Positions 18,473 to 26,996 of a stretch of DNA of 64,000 nucleotides are shown here, in pieces. Numbering within the stretch: position 1 is the stretch's first letter; every line of letters begins with the position of its first letter. Below the pieces are notes generated by a model. The model was not told where the DNA came from. It did not search any database and saw only the letters and a program-made list of their open reading frames with translations. The translations under genes and the position numbers were made by a program. Source of the DNA: Chryseobacterium indologenes (GTDB lineage Bacteria > Bacteroidota > Bacteroidia > Flavobacteriales > Weeksellaceae); contig CP065590.1 of assembly GCA_016025055.1 (NCBI GenBank), positions 868,001 through 932,000 of the forward strand. The letters run 5' to 3'.

Positions 18473-19663
18473 TTATGCTAAAACTTCTTTTACTTTGTTT
18501 GCAGCTTCTTCTAAAGTAATTGCAGAGTGAACCGGAAGACCAGAATCATCAATTAATTTTTTAGCTTCTACCGCGTTAGTTCCCTGTAATCTTACGATCA
18601 ATGGAACCGGAAGGCTACCCATAGCTTTGTAAGCATCTACAACCCCCTGAGCAACTCTGTCACATCTTACGATACCTCCGAAGATGTTGATCAGGATCGC
18701 CTTTACGTTGGGATCTCTTAAGATGATTCCGAAAGCAGTCTGTACTCTCTGAGCATCAGCAGTACCTCCTACGTCAAGGAAGTTTGCAGGGTTACCACCG
18801 GATAATTTGATGATATCCATAGTTGCCATTGCAAGACCGGCTCCGTTTACCATACAAGCAACGTTACCATCCAATTTTACGAAGTTAAGACCGGCTTCAC
18901 CAGCTTCAACATCCATCGGATCTTCTTCTCTTGTATCTCTAAGCTCAGCTAAATCTTTGTGACGGAACAATGAGTTGTCATCTAAAGTTACTTTAGCATC
19001 TACAGCGATAATTTTGTTATCAGAAGTTTTTAATACAGGGTTGATTTCGAAAAGAGAAGCATCAATTCCTGTGTACGCATTGTAAAGAGATGAAATAAAT
19101 TTCACAAATTCTTTGAATGCATTCCCTTCAAGACCTAGGTTGAAAGCAATTTTTCTAGCCTGGAAACCTTGAAGACCGATCGCAGGATCAATCAACTCGT
19201 TGTGGATCAAATGAGGTGTTACTTCAGCAACGTGCTCAATATCCATACCACCTTCAGTAGAATATACGATTGTATTTTTCCCTTCAGCTCTATCTAAAAG
19301 AATAGAAACATAAAATTCTTTAGTTTCAGATTCTCCAGGATAATAAACATCTTCTGCAATCAAAACAGAGTTTACTTTTTTACCTTCAGCAGAAGTTTGT
19401 GGAGTTACCAACTGCATTCCGATGATATTCTGAGCGTTTTCTTTAAGTTTATCCATGTTTGGAGAGAACTTAACACCCCCACCTTTACCACGACCCCCTG
19501 CGTGAATCTGTGCTTTTACAACCCAAGCCTGTGCTCCGGTTTCAGCAGTCAATTTTTCAGCAGCTGCTACAGCTTCGTCTACGCTGTTTGCAACGAAACC
19601 ACGTTGGATAGCTACTCCGTACTTTGATAAAATCTCTTTTGATTGATACTCGTGAAGATTCAT
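18473..19663 (-). CDS. sucC: Succinyl-CoA synthetase beta subunit (ADP-forming)
   Basis: A 396-residue ATP-grasp subunit that binds nucleotide and succinate; with SucD it converts succinyl-CoA, ADP and phosphate to succinate and ATP in the TCA cycle. Motifs: MNLHEYQSKEIL, VVKAQIHAGGRGKGGGVK, SLFEINPV, GNVACMVNGAGLAMATMD and NIFGGIVRCD, the last being the CoA/succinate loop. Length is normal. No sucD lies next to it in this window. A complete -33/-7 promoter is present upstream and a terminator downstream. Confidence 0.97.
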   Translation of the reverse strand: MNLHEYQSKEILSKYGVAIQRGFVANSVDEAVAAAEKLTAETGAQAWVVKAQIHAGGRGKGGGVKFSPNMDKLKENAQNIIGMQLVTPQTSAEGKKVNSVLIAEDVYYPGESETKEFYVSILLDRAEGKNTIVYSTEGGMDIEHVAEVTPHLIHNELIDPAIGLQGFQARKIAFNLGLEGNAFKEFVKFISSLYNAYTGIDASLFEINPVLKTSDNKIIAVDAKVTLDDNSLFRHKDLAELRDTREEDPMDVEAGEAGLNFVKLDGNVACMVNGAGLAMATMDIIKLSGGNPANFLDVGGTADAQRVQTAFGIILRDPNVKAILINIFGGIVRCDRVAQGVVDAYKAMGSLPVPLIVRLQGTNAVEAKKLIDDSGLPVHSAITLEEAANKVKEVLA

Positions 19664-19701
19664 ATTATTTTTATTATTTTATTTAAAAATTTAAAGGTTG
19701 A

Positions 19702-19731
19702 CAAATTTACTAAAAAGACACGGAAGTTCAA
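19702..19731 (-). promoter_or_regulatory. sucC promoter (-33 TTG, -7 TAAATTTG)
   Basis: Minus-strand TTG (plus 19729-19731) and TAAATTTG (plus 19702-19709) are separated by 19 nt, matching the Bacteroidota sigma-A consensus; the -7 box is 38 bp upstream of the sucC start. Confidence 0.75.
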
Positions 19732-19793
19732 GTTTATTGACTTAAAATTTAAAGTCTGAGTGACTTGATTTTTAACATATCTTCCATTTTTCT

Positions 19794-21071
19794 TTATTCT
19801 TCCGTTAATTTCTCAGATTGAGATCCGATAAACGGAATTCTTGGGGCAAGGAAATACCCGGTTAAACTGGCAAACAAGATCGGGACAAAATAAGTAAATC
19901 CGGTCAGGGTTCCCAAAATAATTGTTGTACTCATCGGTGTTCTTGTCACACAGGCATTGATAGCTGCCATACAGCTTACAATCGCTAAAGTGGTATCTAC
20001 AGAGGGGAATAGAGTGTGGATAATCAACCCCAGCGTTGTTCCTACAAAGAACAATGGAATGATAAAACCACCCCTCCATCCTGAAGTTACTGTAATGGCG
20101 ATCGCCAGAATTTTAAAAACAAGGACTAAAATCAAAAATTTCAATCCGAAATTTCCACCGATCAGCTGATTGATCTCGTTGTGACCAAAATATCTGGTGA
20201 TCGGAAAATTATAAGCAATAATGCCCAGGATAAGTCCTCCAGTCAAGGTTTTGATGTAAATGGGAAACTTCCTGTATTCAAAAACTTTTTTGAAGAATTT
20301 CACCACAAAAATGAAAATCCATCCAAAAAAAGTTCCTACAGCTCCGAACAATGTCGCATATAAAAAATCATATACTCCTGTATAATGATAAGCCTTCAGG
20401 TCCCAGGTTACCCCGATTCCTAAATGAATAATCAATGCAAACATCAGATAACTGAAGCAGCTTGCCACCAAAGCCGGAATAATCGCTTTATAATATTCCA
20501 CAGCATGTTTGTGATGCAGGATTTCGAGGGAGAAAAGACTTCCGCCAAGCGGTGCGCCGAATAATGCGGTAAAGCCTGAAGCCATTCCGGCGATACTCAA
20601 GGAACGCAATTCTTCTCCTTTCAATCTGAAAATTTTTCCAAGGTAAGTTCCTGTAGAACCTGTTACCTGTACCAAAGGAGCTTCCGGTCCTAAACTTCCT
20701 CCTGATGCCACACAAAACAGCGAGGATAAAATCATGGAAGGATTATTCTTCGGATCCAGTTTTCCTTTATTGAATCTGATATTATTAACAATCAGGTGAA
20801 TTTCTCCGGGATCGCCGATAAAATGAATTACCAGACCAGCCAGCAAGCCGCAGATGGCCATGGTTGGAATTACCTGCCACCCTTGAAATTCAGCCAGAAA
20901 CTCTGTAAAATGTTCTAAAACAATCCAATATCCACCGGCAATAATACCTCCTACCAGACCTGTAACAGCCCACATAAAAAAAGTACGGCTAAACACAAAC
21001 GGATTAAATCTGATAGGTTGATCTAAAAGATTAAATGTTCGTATTAACCGTCTTCTTCTATTAATTTTCAT
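19794..21071 (-). CDS. ClC family chloride channel/transporter
   Basis: A 425-residue polytopic membrane protein. The selectivity motif appears as GSLGPEAPLVQ (about 126-135), where GPEAP corresponds to the classical GREGP and retains the gating glutamate E130. Further hallmarks are GFTALFGAPLGGSLFSLEI and GGFIIPLFFVGTTLG near residues 335-350. ClC proteins move chloride or fluoride as channels or H+-coupled antiporters; which applies here cannot be decided. It is the last gene of an operon with DUF423, a secreted protein, a 55-residue protein and HMG-CoA reductase, spaced 3 nt from DUF423. Confidence 0.88.
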   Translation of the reverse strand: MKINRRRRLIRTFNLLDQPIRFNPFVFSRTFFMWAVTGLVGGIIAGGYWIVLEHFTEFLAEFQGWQVIPTMAICGLLAGLVIHFIGDPGEIHLIVNNIRFNKGKLDPKNNPSMILSSLFCVASGGSLGPEAPLVQVTGSTGTYLGKIFRLKGEELRSLSIAGMASGFTALFGAPLGGSLFSLEILHHKHAVEYYKAIIPALVASCFSYLMFALIIHLGIGVTWDLKAYHYTGVYDFLYATLFGAVGTFFGWIFIFVVKFFKKVFEYRKFPIYIKTLTGGLILGIIAYNFPITRYFGHNEINQLIGGNFGLKFLILVLVFKILAIAITVTSGWRGGFIIPLFFVGTTLGLIIHTLFPSVDTTLAIVSCMAAINACVTRTPMSTTIILGTLTGFTYFVPILFASLTGYFLAPRIPFIGSQSEKLTEE

Positions 21072-21074
21072 TAT

Positions 21075-21461
21075 TTAGATCTTATTTTTAGCAAAATAAA
21101 GAATAAGCATTCCCCAGCTTAAGATCATCATCAATCCTCCCAGCGGCGTGATAGGCCCCAGAAATTTCAGATTCACTCCCAGATAATCCTGCATGCTCAG
21201 GAAATAGATGCTCACTGAAAATAATAATGTTCCTGCAATCATTAAAATGGAAGTCCATCTCTCCGCAGAAGTTTCAAATTTCAAGATATATCCGATGATC
21301 AGCAGAAAAAATGCCGCGTACATCTGGTATCTTACTCCTGTTTCAAAACTCTCCAGTCTTTCTACAGCTAATATTTTCTTTAAAGCGTGTGCCCCGAAAG
21401 CACCAAGGATTACAGAAACCATTCCGTAAACTGCTCCAAAAATCAAAGTAATTGTTTTCAT
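21075..21461 (-). CDS. DUF423 family membrane protein
   Basis: A 128-residue protein with four predicted transmembrane helices. The N-terminal signature GAFGAHALKK and the downstream FETGVRYQMYAAFFLL and PLGGLMMILSWG are hallmarks of the DUF423 (YgdD-like) family, whose function is unknown. It sits 1 nt downstream of the secreted-protein gene and 3 nt upstream of the ClC gene, so co-transcription is very likely. Confidence 0.9.
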   Translation of the reverse strand: MKTITLIFGAVYGMVSVILGAFGAHALKKILAVERLESFETGVRYQMYAAFFLLIIGYILKFETSAERWTSILMIAGTLLFSVSIYFLSMQDYLGVNLKFLGPITPLGGLMMILSWGMLILYFAKNKI

Positions 21462-21462
21462 T

Positions 21463-22551
21463 TTATAACTCTTCTAATTCTAGGGTTAATTTCTTTTTTG
21501 TTTTAAGATCCTGCCATGTACCGGTAATTTTATTCCCGTCCATTTCCGCTTCTACCAGGGCTCTTCGAATCCATTGACTTGTGGCATCATCATAATGGTC
21601 ATTCTCAACAATGGAAATATGCTGACCTTTCAATTGCCCGTCCCATTTGATCAGCTTTTTACTCTTATCATACCAATACCCGGCCTGAAACGTACTGACT
21701 CCGGATTTATCTTCTGCAGGATAAAAGCGGCTGATAAAAACAGTCACCGGATATTTTCCATCTATTTTTCCTTTGTATAATTTATTTCTGAAACTTGTTG
21801 TATTGACTTGCTCAGAGCCGGAAATCAGATTTTTAGCATAAGGGCTCCAGTGCTTATCAAGATCTTTATATGGAATTACAATTTCATGACTATCCAGCTC
21901 ATCCAGGGCTCTGCTTGCATGATTAGAGCATCTTCCGGCCACAAAAGTTAATTTATCTTTTCCAAAAAAGTATCTAATATACTCCAACGTATGACCTGTA
22001 AAACAGTCTTCGTAAATAGCAATCTGATCTTTCACTTCTTCCGTAGGATTTTTTTCGGCTCTCAGCCTGACGAGAAAATCAGAAATTCTTTTCTTTACTC
22101 CTTTCTGAATGATTCCTTCAACAATTTTCACTGAATTGGGTTGAAATAAATCTTCGGCATTGATGAAATTTCCTGTTCTCAGATCAAAGTTTTTCCAGAC
22201 CGCAAAATTTTCAGGATAGGCACCTGTAGCTTCGCCATCCATTCCGATCGTCAAAATATTTTTTGGGGATTCAATCTTTTCCCAACTGTTAAAATAAATA
22301 TAGTTGGAATAAGAAGTCGTTCCGGTAGAAACCAGCTTGGAAGGGCTTACGGGTGATCCCGGAACATATTCAAGTTCGTTTACCTGAAGAAAAGTATTGA
22401 TCTTTTTCTCTACATCTGGATGATCCGGATAGGAGATTACCGGAAACACAAAATCTTCTGTTTTAGGCGGCAAATCACTAATTTTCACATTTTTCTGCTG
22501 CGAAAAACTGAGTCCGGAAATCAATAGAAAAACTGCAATACTTTTTTTCAC
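21463..22551 (-). CDS. Secreted protein of unknown function (DUF3298-like)
   Basis: A 362-residue protein with a Sec signal peptide (KKSIAVFLLISGLSFSQQ). The following part (FPVISYPDHPDVEKKINTFL) resembles the start of DUF3298/PdaC-type extracellular domains, and the C-terminus is a beta-rich segment (GTWQDLKTKKKLTLELEEL). Start is GTG at 22551, overlapping the stop codon of the upstream 55-codon gene (TAGTG); a start by termination-reinitiation is likely. Function is not known; the family link is weak. Confidence 0.7.
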   Translation of the reverse strand: MKKSIAVFLLISGLSFSQQKNVKISDLPPKTEDFVFPVISYPDHPDVEKKINTFLQVNELEYVPGSPVSPSKLVSTGTTSYSNYIYFNSWEKIESPKNILTIGMDGEATGAYPENFAVWKNFDLRTGNFINAEDLFQPNSVKIVEGIIQKGVKKRISDFLVRLRAEKNPTEEVKDQIAIYEDCFTGHTLEYIRYFFGKDKLTFVAGRCSNHASRALDELDSHEIVIPYKDLDKHWSPYAKNLISGSEQVNTTSFRNKLYKGKIDGKYPVTVFISRFYPAEDKSGVSTFQAGYWYDKSKKLIKWDGQLKGQHISIVENDHYDDATSQWIRRALVEAEMDGNKITGTWQDLKTKKKLTLELEEL

Positions 22552-22718
22552 TATTTTGATTTTAGGTATATTAAAATAAATTTAGCTACCAATGTGGAAA
22601 TTCCCAGTATGATAAACATATTGGCAAATCTTTTGGAACTTCTGAACCCTTCATTATTGGTTTTCTTTAAAAAGAATCCAAAAAGAAGGAACACAATTGG
22701 CAAAATGATCTGTAGCAT
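22551..22718 (-). CDS. 55-residue double-helix membrane protein
   Basis: A small gene between HMG-CoA reductase and the secreted protein. It encodes two hydrophobic helices (MLQIILPIVFLLFGFFL and FANMFIILGISTLVAKFIL) separated by a polar loop KKTNNEGFRSSKR, with a basic C-terminus. Its ATG overlaps the upstream stop (TAATG) and its TAG overlaps the next GTG (TAGTG), so it is tightly coupled on both sides. No family is recognised; the tight junctions argue that it is a real gene. Confidence 0.7.
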   Translation of the reverse strand: MLQIILPIVFLLFGFFLKKTNNEGFRSSKRFANMFIILGISTLVAKFILIYLKSK

Positions 22719-24046
22719 TAGTTTCCTCTCATTCTGTTAAATTCATTGATCACCTCATGGTGGCTCACTGTTTTATCTTTGAAGTAGGTCACGAAATGTT
22801 GTTTTTCCTCTTCAGTAGCTCCTAATTGATTGAGAATATTTAGAAGGTGCATCTTCATATGCCCTTTCTGGATCCCGGTGGTGACCAGAGAACGTAATGC
22901 TCCGAAATTCTGGGCAAGTCCTGACACTGCTAAAATGCTCATCAACTCCTGTGCTGAAGGTTTTCCGAGAAGCGCAAGAGAGAATTTTACCAATGGGTGA
23001 AGATTTGTCAATCCACCGACTACTCCTACAGAGATAGGAAGATCGATCCAGAATCTGAACACTCCGTTATCTGTGGTGCAATGTGTCAGTGATCTGTATT
23101 GTCCGTCTCTTGCTGCATAGGCATGGGCGCAGGCTTCCGTTGCCCTGAAGTCGTTTCCGGTAGCGATTACTACTGCGTCTACTCCATTCATAACGCCTTT
23201 GTTGTGTGTTGTTGCACGGTAAGGTTCAATTTCTGCGATGGTGACGGCCTGTTTGAATTTTGCTGCAAATTCTTCAGGGGAAATACCGCTATCATCTTTT
23301 AAATCCTCCATTTTACAGGAAACCTCAGCTCTTACGATACAGTCAGGAGTAAAATTGGAAAGGATATTCATCACGATCTGCAATGAGTTTTTTTCTTCCT
23401 GAGTAAAATCTTCACTCGTTGCTACTTCCTGTCTCAGGGTTTTTCCAAACTGTTCAAGACATGAGTTGATAAAATTGGCTCCCATGGAGTCTACTGTATC
23501 AAAGCTGGCCTTTAACTGATAATAATTCGGCATTTCTGCTGTTTTATCGACCAGGCTGATGTTCAGAATACCACCACCACGTTTTCTCATATTCGAGGTG
23601 ATGTCTTCCGTAGTCTCCAGTAATTTTTTCTTTAAACTGAAATTAAAGAAATGCAATAATTTGTGCGGTTCCACATTGAAAATAAAGTGGGTATGCCCTA
23701 ATTTTTCGGTATTGATAATGGTAGTTTTAAAACCACCTTTATCGATCCAGAATTTTGCAGCTTTGGAAGCTGCTGCCACTACGGAACTTTCTTCGACAGC
23801 CATTGGAAGAGCCAATAGTTTTCCGTCAATTAAAAAATTCGGTGCAATTCCATAAGGCATATAAAAATTGGAGATGGTATTTTCAGAAAACTCCTCATGA
23901 AGTTTCTGAAGATCTGCATCATCGTTCCAATATTGTTTCAATATATTTTGGTATTCCTGATTTCCTTCAAGATATTCGTTTACGAGCCAGTCGATTTTCC
24001 CCTGCTTTGGAAGCTTGGAAAAACCTTCGATTGGTTTATGATTCAT
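22718..24046 (-). CDS. Hydroxymethylglutaryl-CoA reductase (class II)
   Basis: A 442-residue class II HMG-CoA reductase, interconverting HMG-CoA and mevalonate, the committed step of the mevalonate route to isoprenoids. Motifs: AVEESSVVAAASKAAKFW, DSMGANFINSCLE, the nucleotide-binding GVVGGLTNLHPL and the catalytic-flap histidine in GHMKMHLLN. Class II enzymes are often annotated as degradative, but in Flavobacteriia a biosynthetic role is more likely because this lineage uses the mevalonate pathway. First gene of a five-gene operon. Confidence 0.93.
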   Translation of the reverse strand: MNHKPIEGFSKLPKQGKIDWLVNEYLEGNQEYQNILKQYWNDDADLQKLHEEFSENTISNFYMPYGIAPNFLIDGKLLALPMAVEESSVVAAASKAAKFWIDKGGFKTTIINTEKLGHTHFIFNVEPHKLLHFFNFSLKKKLLETTEDITSNMRKRGGGILNISLVDKTAEMPNYYQLKASFDTVDSMGANFINSCLEQFGKTLRQEVATSEDFTQEEKNSLQIVMNILSNFTPDCIVRAEVSCKMEDLKDDSGISPEEFAAKFKQAVTIAEIEPYRATTHNKGVMNGVDAVVIATGNDFRATEACAHAYAARDGQYRSLTHCTTDNGVFRFWIDLPISVGVVGGLTNLHPLVKFSLALLGKPSAQELMSILAVSGLAQNFGALRSLVTTGIQKGHMKMHLLNILNQLGATEEEKQHFVTYFKDKTVSHHEVINEFNRMRGN

Positions 24047-24202
24047 GATATAAACTTTAATGAGCCGTAAATATAATGATTTTGAGACTCTTTTTTGTTG
24101 ATAACTTCCATGAAAAAAGCTTGACTTTTATCAATTTTGGAACTAAATTTGAACACAATATAAAATACAGTACGATACAAATAATATCAAACATTTTATC
24201 TG

Positions 24203-25462
24203 ATGAACTTTGAACGCCTTAAAGAAAAACTCGAAATCCTTGCAGACGCAGCAAAGTACGATGTATCGTGCTCTTCAAGCGGCGGGACAAGGAAGAACAA
24301 AAAAGGGGGTTTGGGTGATAGCTCTGTAAGCGGAATCTGCCACACCTATACAGAAGATGGAAGATGTGTTTCTTTGCTTAAAATTCTATTGACCAATCAT
24401 TGCATTTACGATTGTGCGTATTGTGTATCGAGAAGTTCAAATGATATTAAAAGAGCGGCATTCACCGTGGAAGAGGTAGTTGATCTTACTATAAATTTTT
24501 ACCGTAGAAATTATATCGAAGGATTATTTCTAAGTTCAGGAATTTTCAAAAATGCAGATACAACCATGGAGCGACTGGTGCGGGTGGCCAAAAAACTTCG
24601 CCTTGAAGAAAATTTCAATGGGTATATTCATCTGAAATCAATTCCGGGAGCAAGTGATGACCTGATGCAGGAAGCTGCCCTGTACGCAGACCGGTTGTCC
24701 GTTAACCTTGAAATCCCCACCGAAAGCGGGTTAAAATTACTGGCTCCTGAGAAAAACAGGGAGGATATGCTGAATCCGATGCGTTATATTCAGAAAGGGA
24801 TCATTCAATATGAAGATGAGAAGAAAATTTTGAAAAAAGTTCCCAAATTTGCTCCGGCTGGACAATCTACCCAGATGATTGTAGGGGCTACGAATGAAAA
24901 TGACCTGCAGATTATCAAAGTGGCTGATCACTTTTATAAAAATTTTAATCTGAAAAGAGTGTATTATTCAGGATATGTTCCTGTTTTGGAAGATAAAAGG
25001 CTTCCTTCTCTTACTACCGAAGTTCCGATGCTTCGTGAAAACAGATTGTATCAGTCGGACTGGCTGATGAGATTTTACGGTTTTAAGGCAGAAGAAATTC
25101 TAGATCCTCATATTCCTTTTCTTGATCTGGAAGTGGATCCGAAATTAAGCTGGGCACTGCGACACCTGGATCAGTTTCCGGTAAATATTCAAACGGCGGA
25201 TTATCGGATGATCTTAAGAATTCCGGGAATTGGTGTAAAATCTGCACAAAAAATTATCAGTGCGAGACGTTTTCAGGTTTTAAGCATCGATCATTTAAAA
25301 CAGTTGGGCGCAGCAGTAAACCGGGCCAAATATTTTATTGATTTTACCGCAGGAAATGCCTATTTACGATATTTAACAGATAAAAATTTCAGAAAACTCT
25401 TGGTAGGAGGAAGTTCTTCAAAGTTTCACAACCAATTCTCACAACAATTGAGTTTATTTTGA
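24203..25462 (+). CDS. Putative DNA modification/repair radical SAM protein
   Basis: A 419-residue radical SAM enzyme with the Fe-S ligands C67, C71 and C74 in CIYDCAYC (CxxxCxxC). Preceding residues VSCSSSGG and DSSVSGICHTYTEDGRCVSLLK are family-specific, and a helix-hairpin-helix motif (RIPGIGVKSAQKII) near residue 350 suggests DNA binding. Such proteins are paired with the next gene family (TIGR03915) across many bacteria and are presumed to act on DNA, but the reaction has not been established to my knowledge. The two genes are 14 nt apart. Confidence 0.9.
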   Translation: MNFERLKEKLEILADAAKYDVSCSSSGGTRKNKKGGLGDSSVSGICHTYTEDGRCVSLLKILLTNHCIYDCAYCVSRSSNDIKRAAFTVEEVVDLTINFYRRNYIEGLFLSSGIFKNADTTMERLVRVAKKLRLEENFNGYIHLKSIPGASDDLMQEAALYADRLSVNLEIPTESGLKLLAPEKNREDMLNPMRYIQKGIIQYEDEKKILKKVPKFAPAGQSTQMIVGATNENDLQIIKVADHFYKNFNLKRVYYSGYVPVLEDKRLPSLTTEVPMLRENRLYQSDWLMRFYGFKAEEILDPHIPFLDLEVDPKLSWALRHLDQFPVNIQTADYRMILRIPGIGVKSAQKIISARRFQVLSIDHLKQLGAAVNRAKYFIDFTAGNAYLRYLTDKNFRKLLVGGSSSKFHNQFSQQLSLF

Positions 25463-25476
25463 TTTAAACTGAATAT

Positions 25477-26235
25477 ATGACAAACCTGCTCTACGACGGA
25501 AGTTTTGACGGCCTTTTTACAGCAATATTTGAAGTTTTCGAATATCGCTATCATGATGCGGAGATAGTGAGCAGACAAAAATTTCATCAGGAAAATATTT
25601 TCGCAGAAATTCATGAGGTCATTACCCAGCCCGAAAAATCAGAAAGAGTTTTGCATAAGCTGAAACAAGATATCGGCAAACGTGGCATTCACCAACTTTT
25701 AAAAGTTTTTTTGTCTGAAGATCCGGAATCGGAAAGATTAACCTTATCCGTTGTAAGAAAATCGGTAAATCAACCAGGAATAAACATTCTTGAAAACTTT
25801 GCTGATCCTGATATTTTAAAAATTTCAAAAATCTGCAAGTCCGTCGATCGTGAAAGGCATAGAATGACAGCTTTTGTTCGGTTCGAGAAAATGCAGGATG
25901 GTATATTTTTTTCACAGATAGACCCCGACTTTAATGTTTTACCATTAATCAGAAAACATTTTAAGGACCGTTATCAGGACCAGAAATGGATGATCTACGA
26001 TCTGCGCAGAAATTACGGAATTCTCTATGACCTTGAAAACTGCGACTTCTTTTATCCCGATGGACAACTGGATCTGAATCATTATCAACAAAAATTTCAT
26101 GATGATGAAAAAAATTATCAGGTATTGTGGCAACGGTACTTCACCAAAACAAATATTGTTGAAAGAAAAAATTTAAAACTTCATGTTCAGCACGTTCCAA
26201 AACGATACTGGAAATATCTGACGGAGAAATGGTAG
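25477..26235 (+). CDS. TIGR03915 family putative DNA repair protein
   Basis: A 252-residue protein beginning with the family signature LLYDGSFDGLFTAIFEVFE and containing DRERHRMTAFVRFEKMQDG and WMIYDLRRNYGILYD, with VPKRYWKYLTEKW at the C-terminus. TIGR03915 proteins (related to DUF4130) are always next to the radical SAM gene as here; a uracil-glycosylase-like fold is often fused in relatives but I do not see one in this copy. Role inferred from partner. The repeat array begins 82 bp after its stop codon. Confidence 0.88.
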   Translation: MTNLLYDGSFDGLFTAIFEVFEYRYHDAEIVSRQKFHQENIFAEIHEVITQPEKSERVLHKLKQDIGKRGIHQLLKVFLSEDPESERLTLSVVRKSVNQPGINILENFADPDILKISKICKSVDRERHRMTAFVRFEKMQDGIFFSQIDPDFNVLPLIRKHFKDRYQDQKWMIYDLRRNYGILYDLENCDFFYPDGQLDLNHYQQKFHDDEKNYQVLWQRYFTKTNIVERKNLKLHVQHVPKRYWKYLTEKW

Positions 26236-26316
26236 TTTTTTATTTCTTCCGAAAATAAGTCTCGAACCCATAACCTTATTAGAAATAAAATTTTGAGTAA
26301 ATATGGAGAAAATTGT

Positions 26317-26996
26317 CATATTGTGGATAACTTTTTTCTTATTAATTAAAAACATGTCTTCTAAAAATGCTTCTGTTATTAATATTACACAACATCTTAA
26401 TTATCATTTGTTTGTAATAACCCACAATCTACATTTCGATATTGTGGATAACTTTTTTCATTTGAATTAGGTATTCCGATCATTCATAAAGCAGCATTAC
26501 AAGGGCTTTTTGTAAGATACTAATATCAAGAATGATACAGTAAAAAATATTTAAAAGATGATATTGTGGATAACTTTTTACTACAGATGACGCAGATTTG
26601 CACAGGTATTTTTTTAAAAAAAGAAAGATGTGACTCTCAACAATTATTTTTTTTCTAAAATTTCATTGCCTACTAATGTCACGAGTTTGCACGAAATTTT
26701 ATTTTTAAAATCACTAACAAGTCATCAAAACTCATATTGTGGATAACTTTTTTTTCATTACTCATGATCTGATCTTGCTGAAGCAGCTTGTACACTTATT
26801 TTATATAGAAAATTATGCCTCAAGTATTTACAATCCACATAATCCGACATACTGATATTGTGGATAACTTTTTCGTTGCAAAATGATCATATTATATTGG
26901 AAAAATGACCTGTCTAAAGGTTCTATATAACCGTCTTATTATCAACAGGCTGCCAGGGAAAAGGTTTTAGAAAACATAATATTGTGGATAACTTTT
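26317..26996. repeat. Array of six DnaA-box-containing repeats with about 102-nt spacers
   Basis: The 19-mer ATATTGTGGATAACTTTTT occurs at 26318, 26439, 26561, 26734 and 26855, plus a last slightly degenerate copy at 26979 (ending TTTTC), all in the same orientation. Steps are 121, 122, 173, 121 and 124 nt, leaving spacers of 102, 103, 154, 102 and 105 nt with no mutual similarity that I can see. The centre TGTGGATAA is the complement of the perfect DnaA box TTATCCACA. The array fills the whole convergent gap between two DNA-repair-type genes, and the last repeat abuts the stop codon of the right-hand gene. No cas genes, integrase or transposase are nearby. Function unknown. Confidence 0.9.

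Noticed and set aside
26317..26996. Canonical CRISPR array
   Set aside because: Repeats are only 19 nt and not the usual 28-47, spacers are about 102 nt instead of 30-40, and no cas gene is in the window.
26317..26996. Chromosomal oriC
   Set aside because: Flanking genes converge on the region, dnaA/dnaN are absent, boxes are evenly spaced and share sequence far beyond the 9-mer. Kept only as a possibility in the finding.
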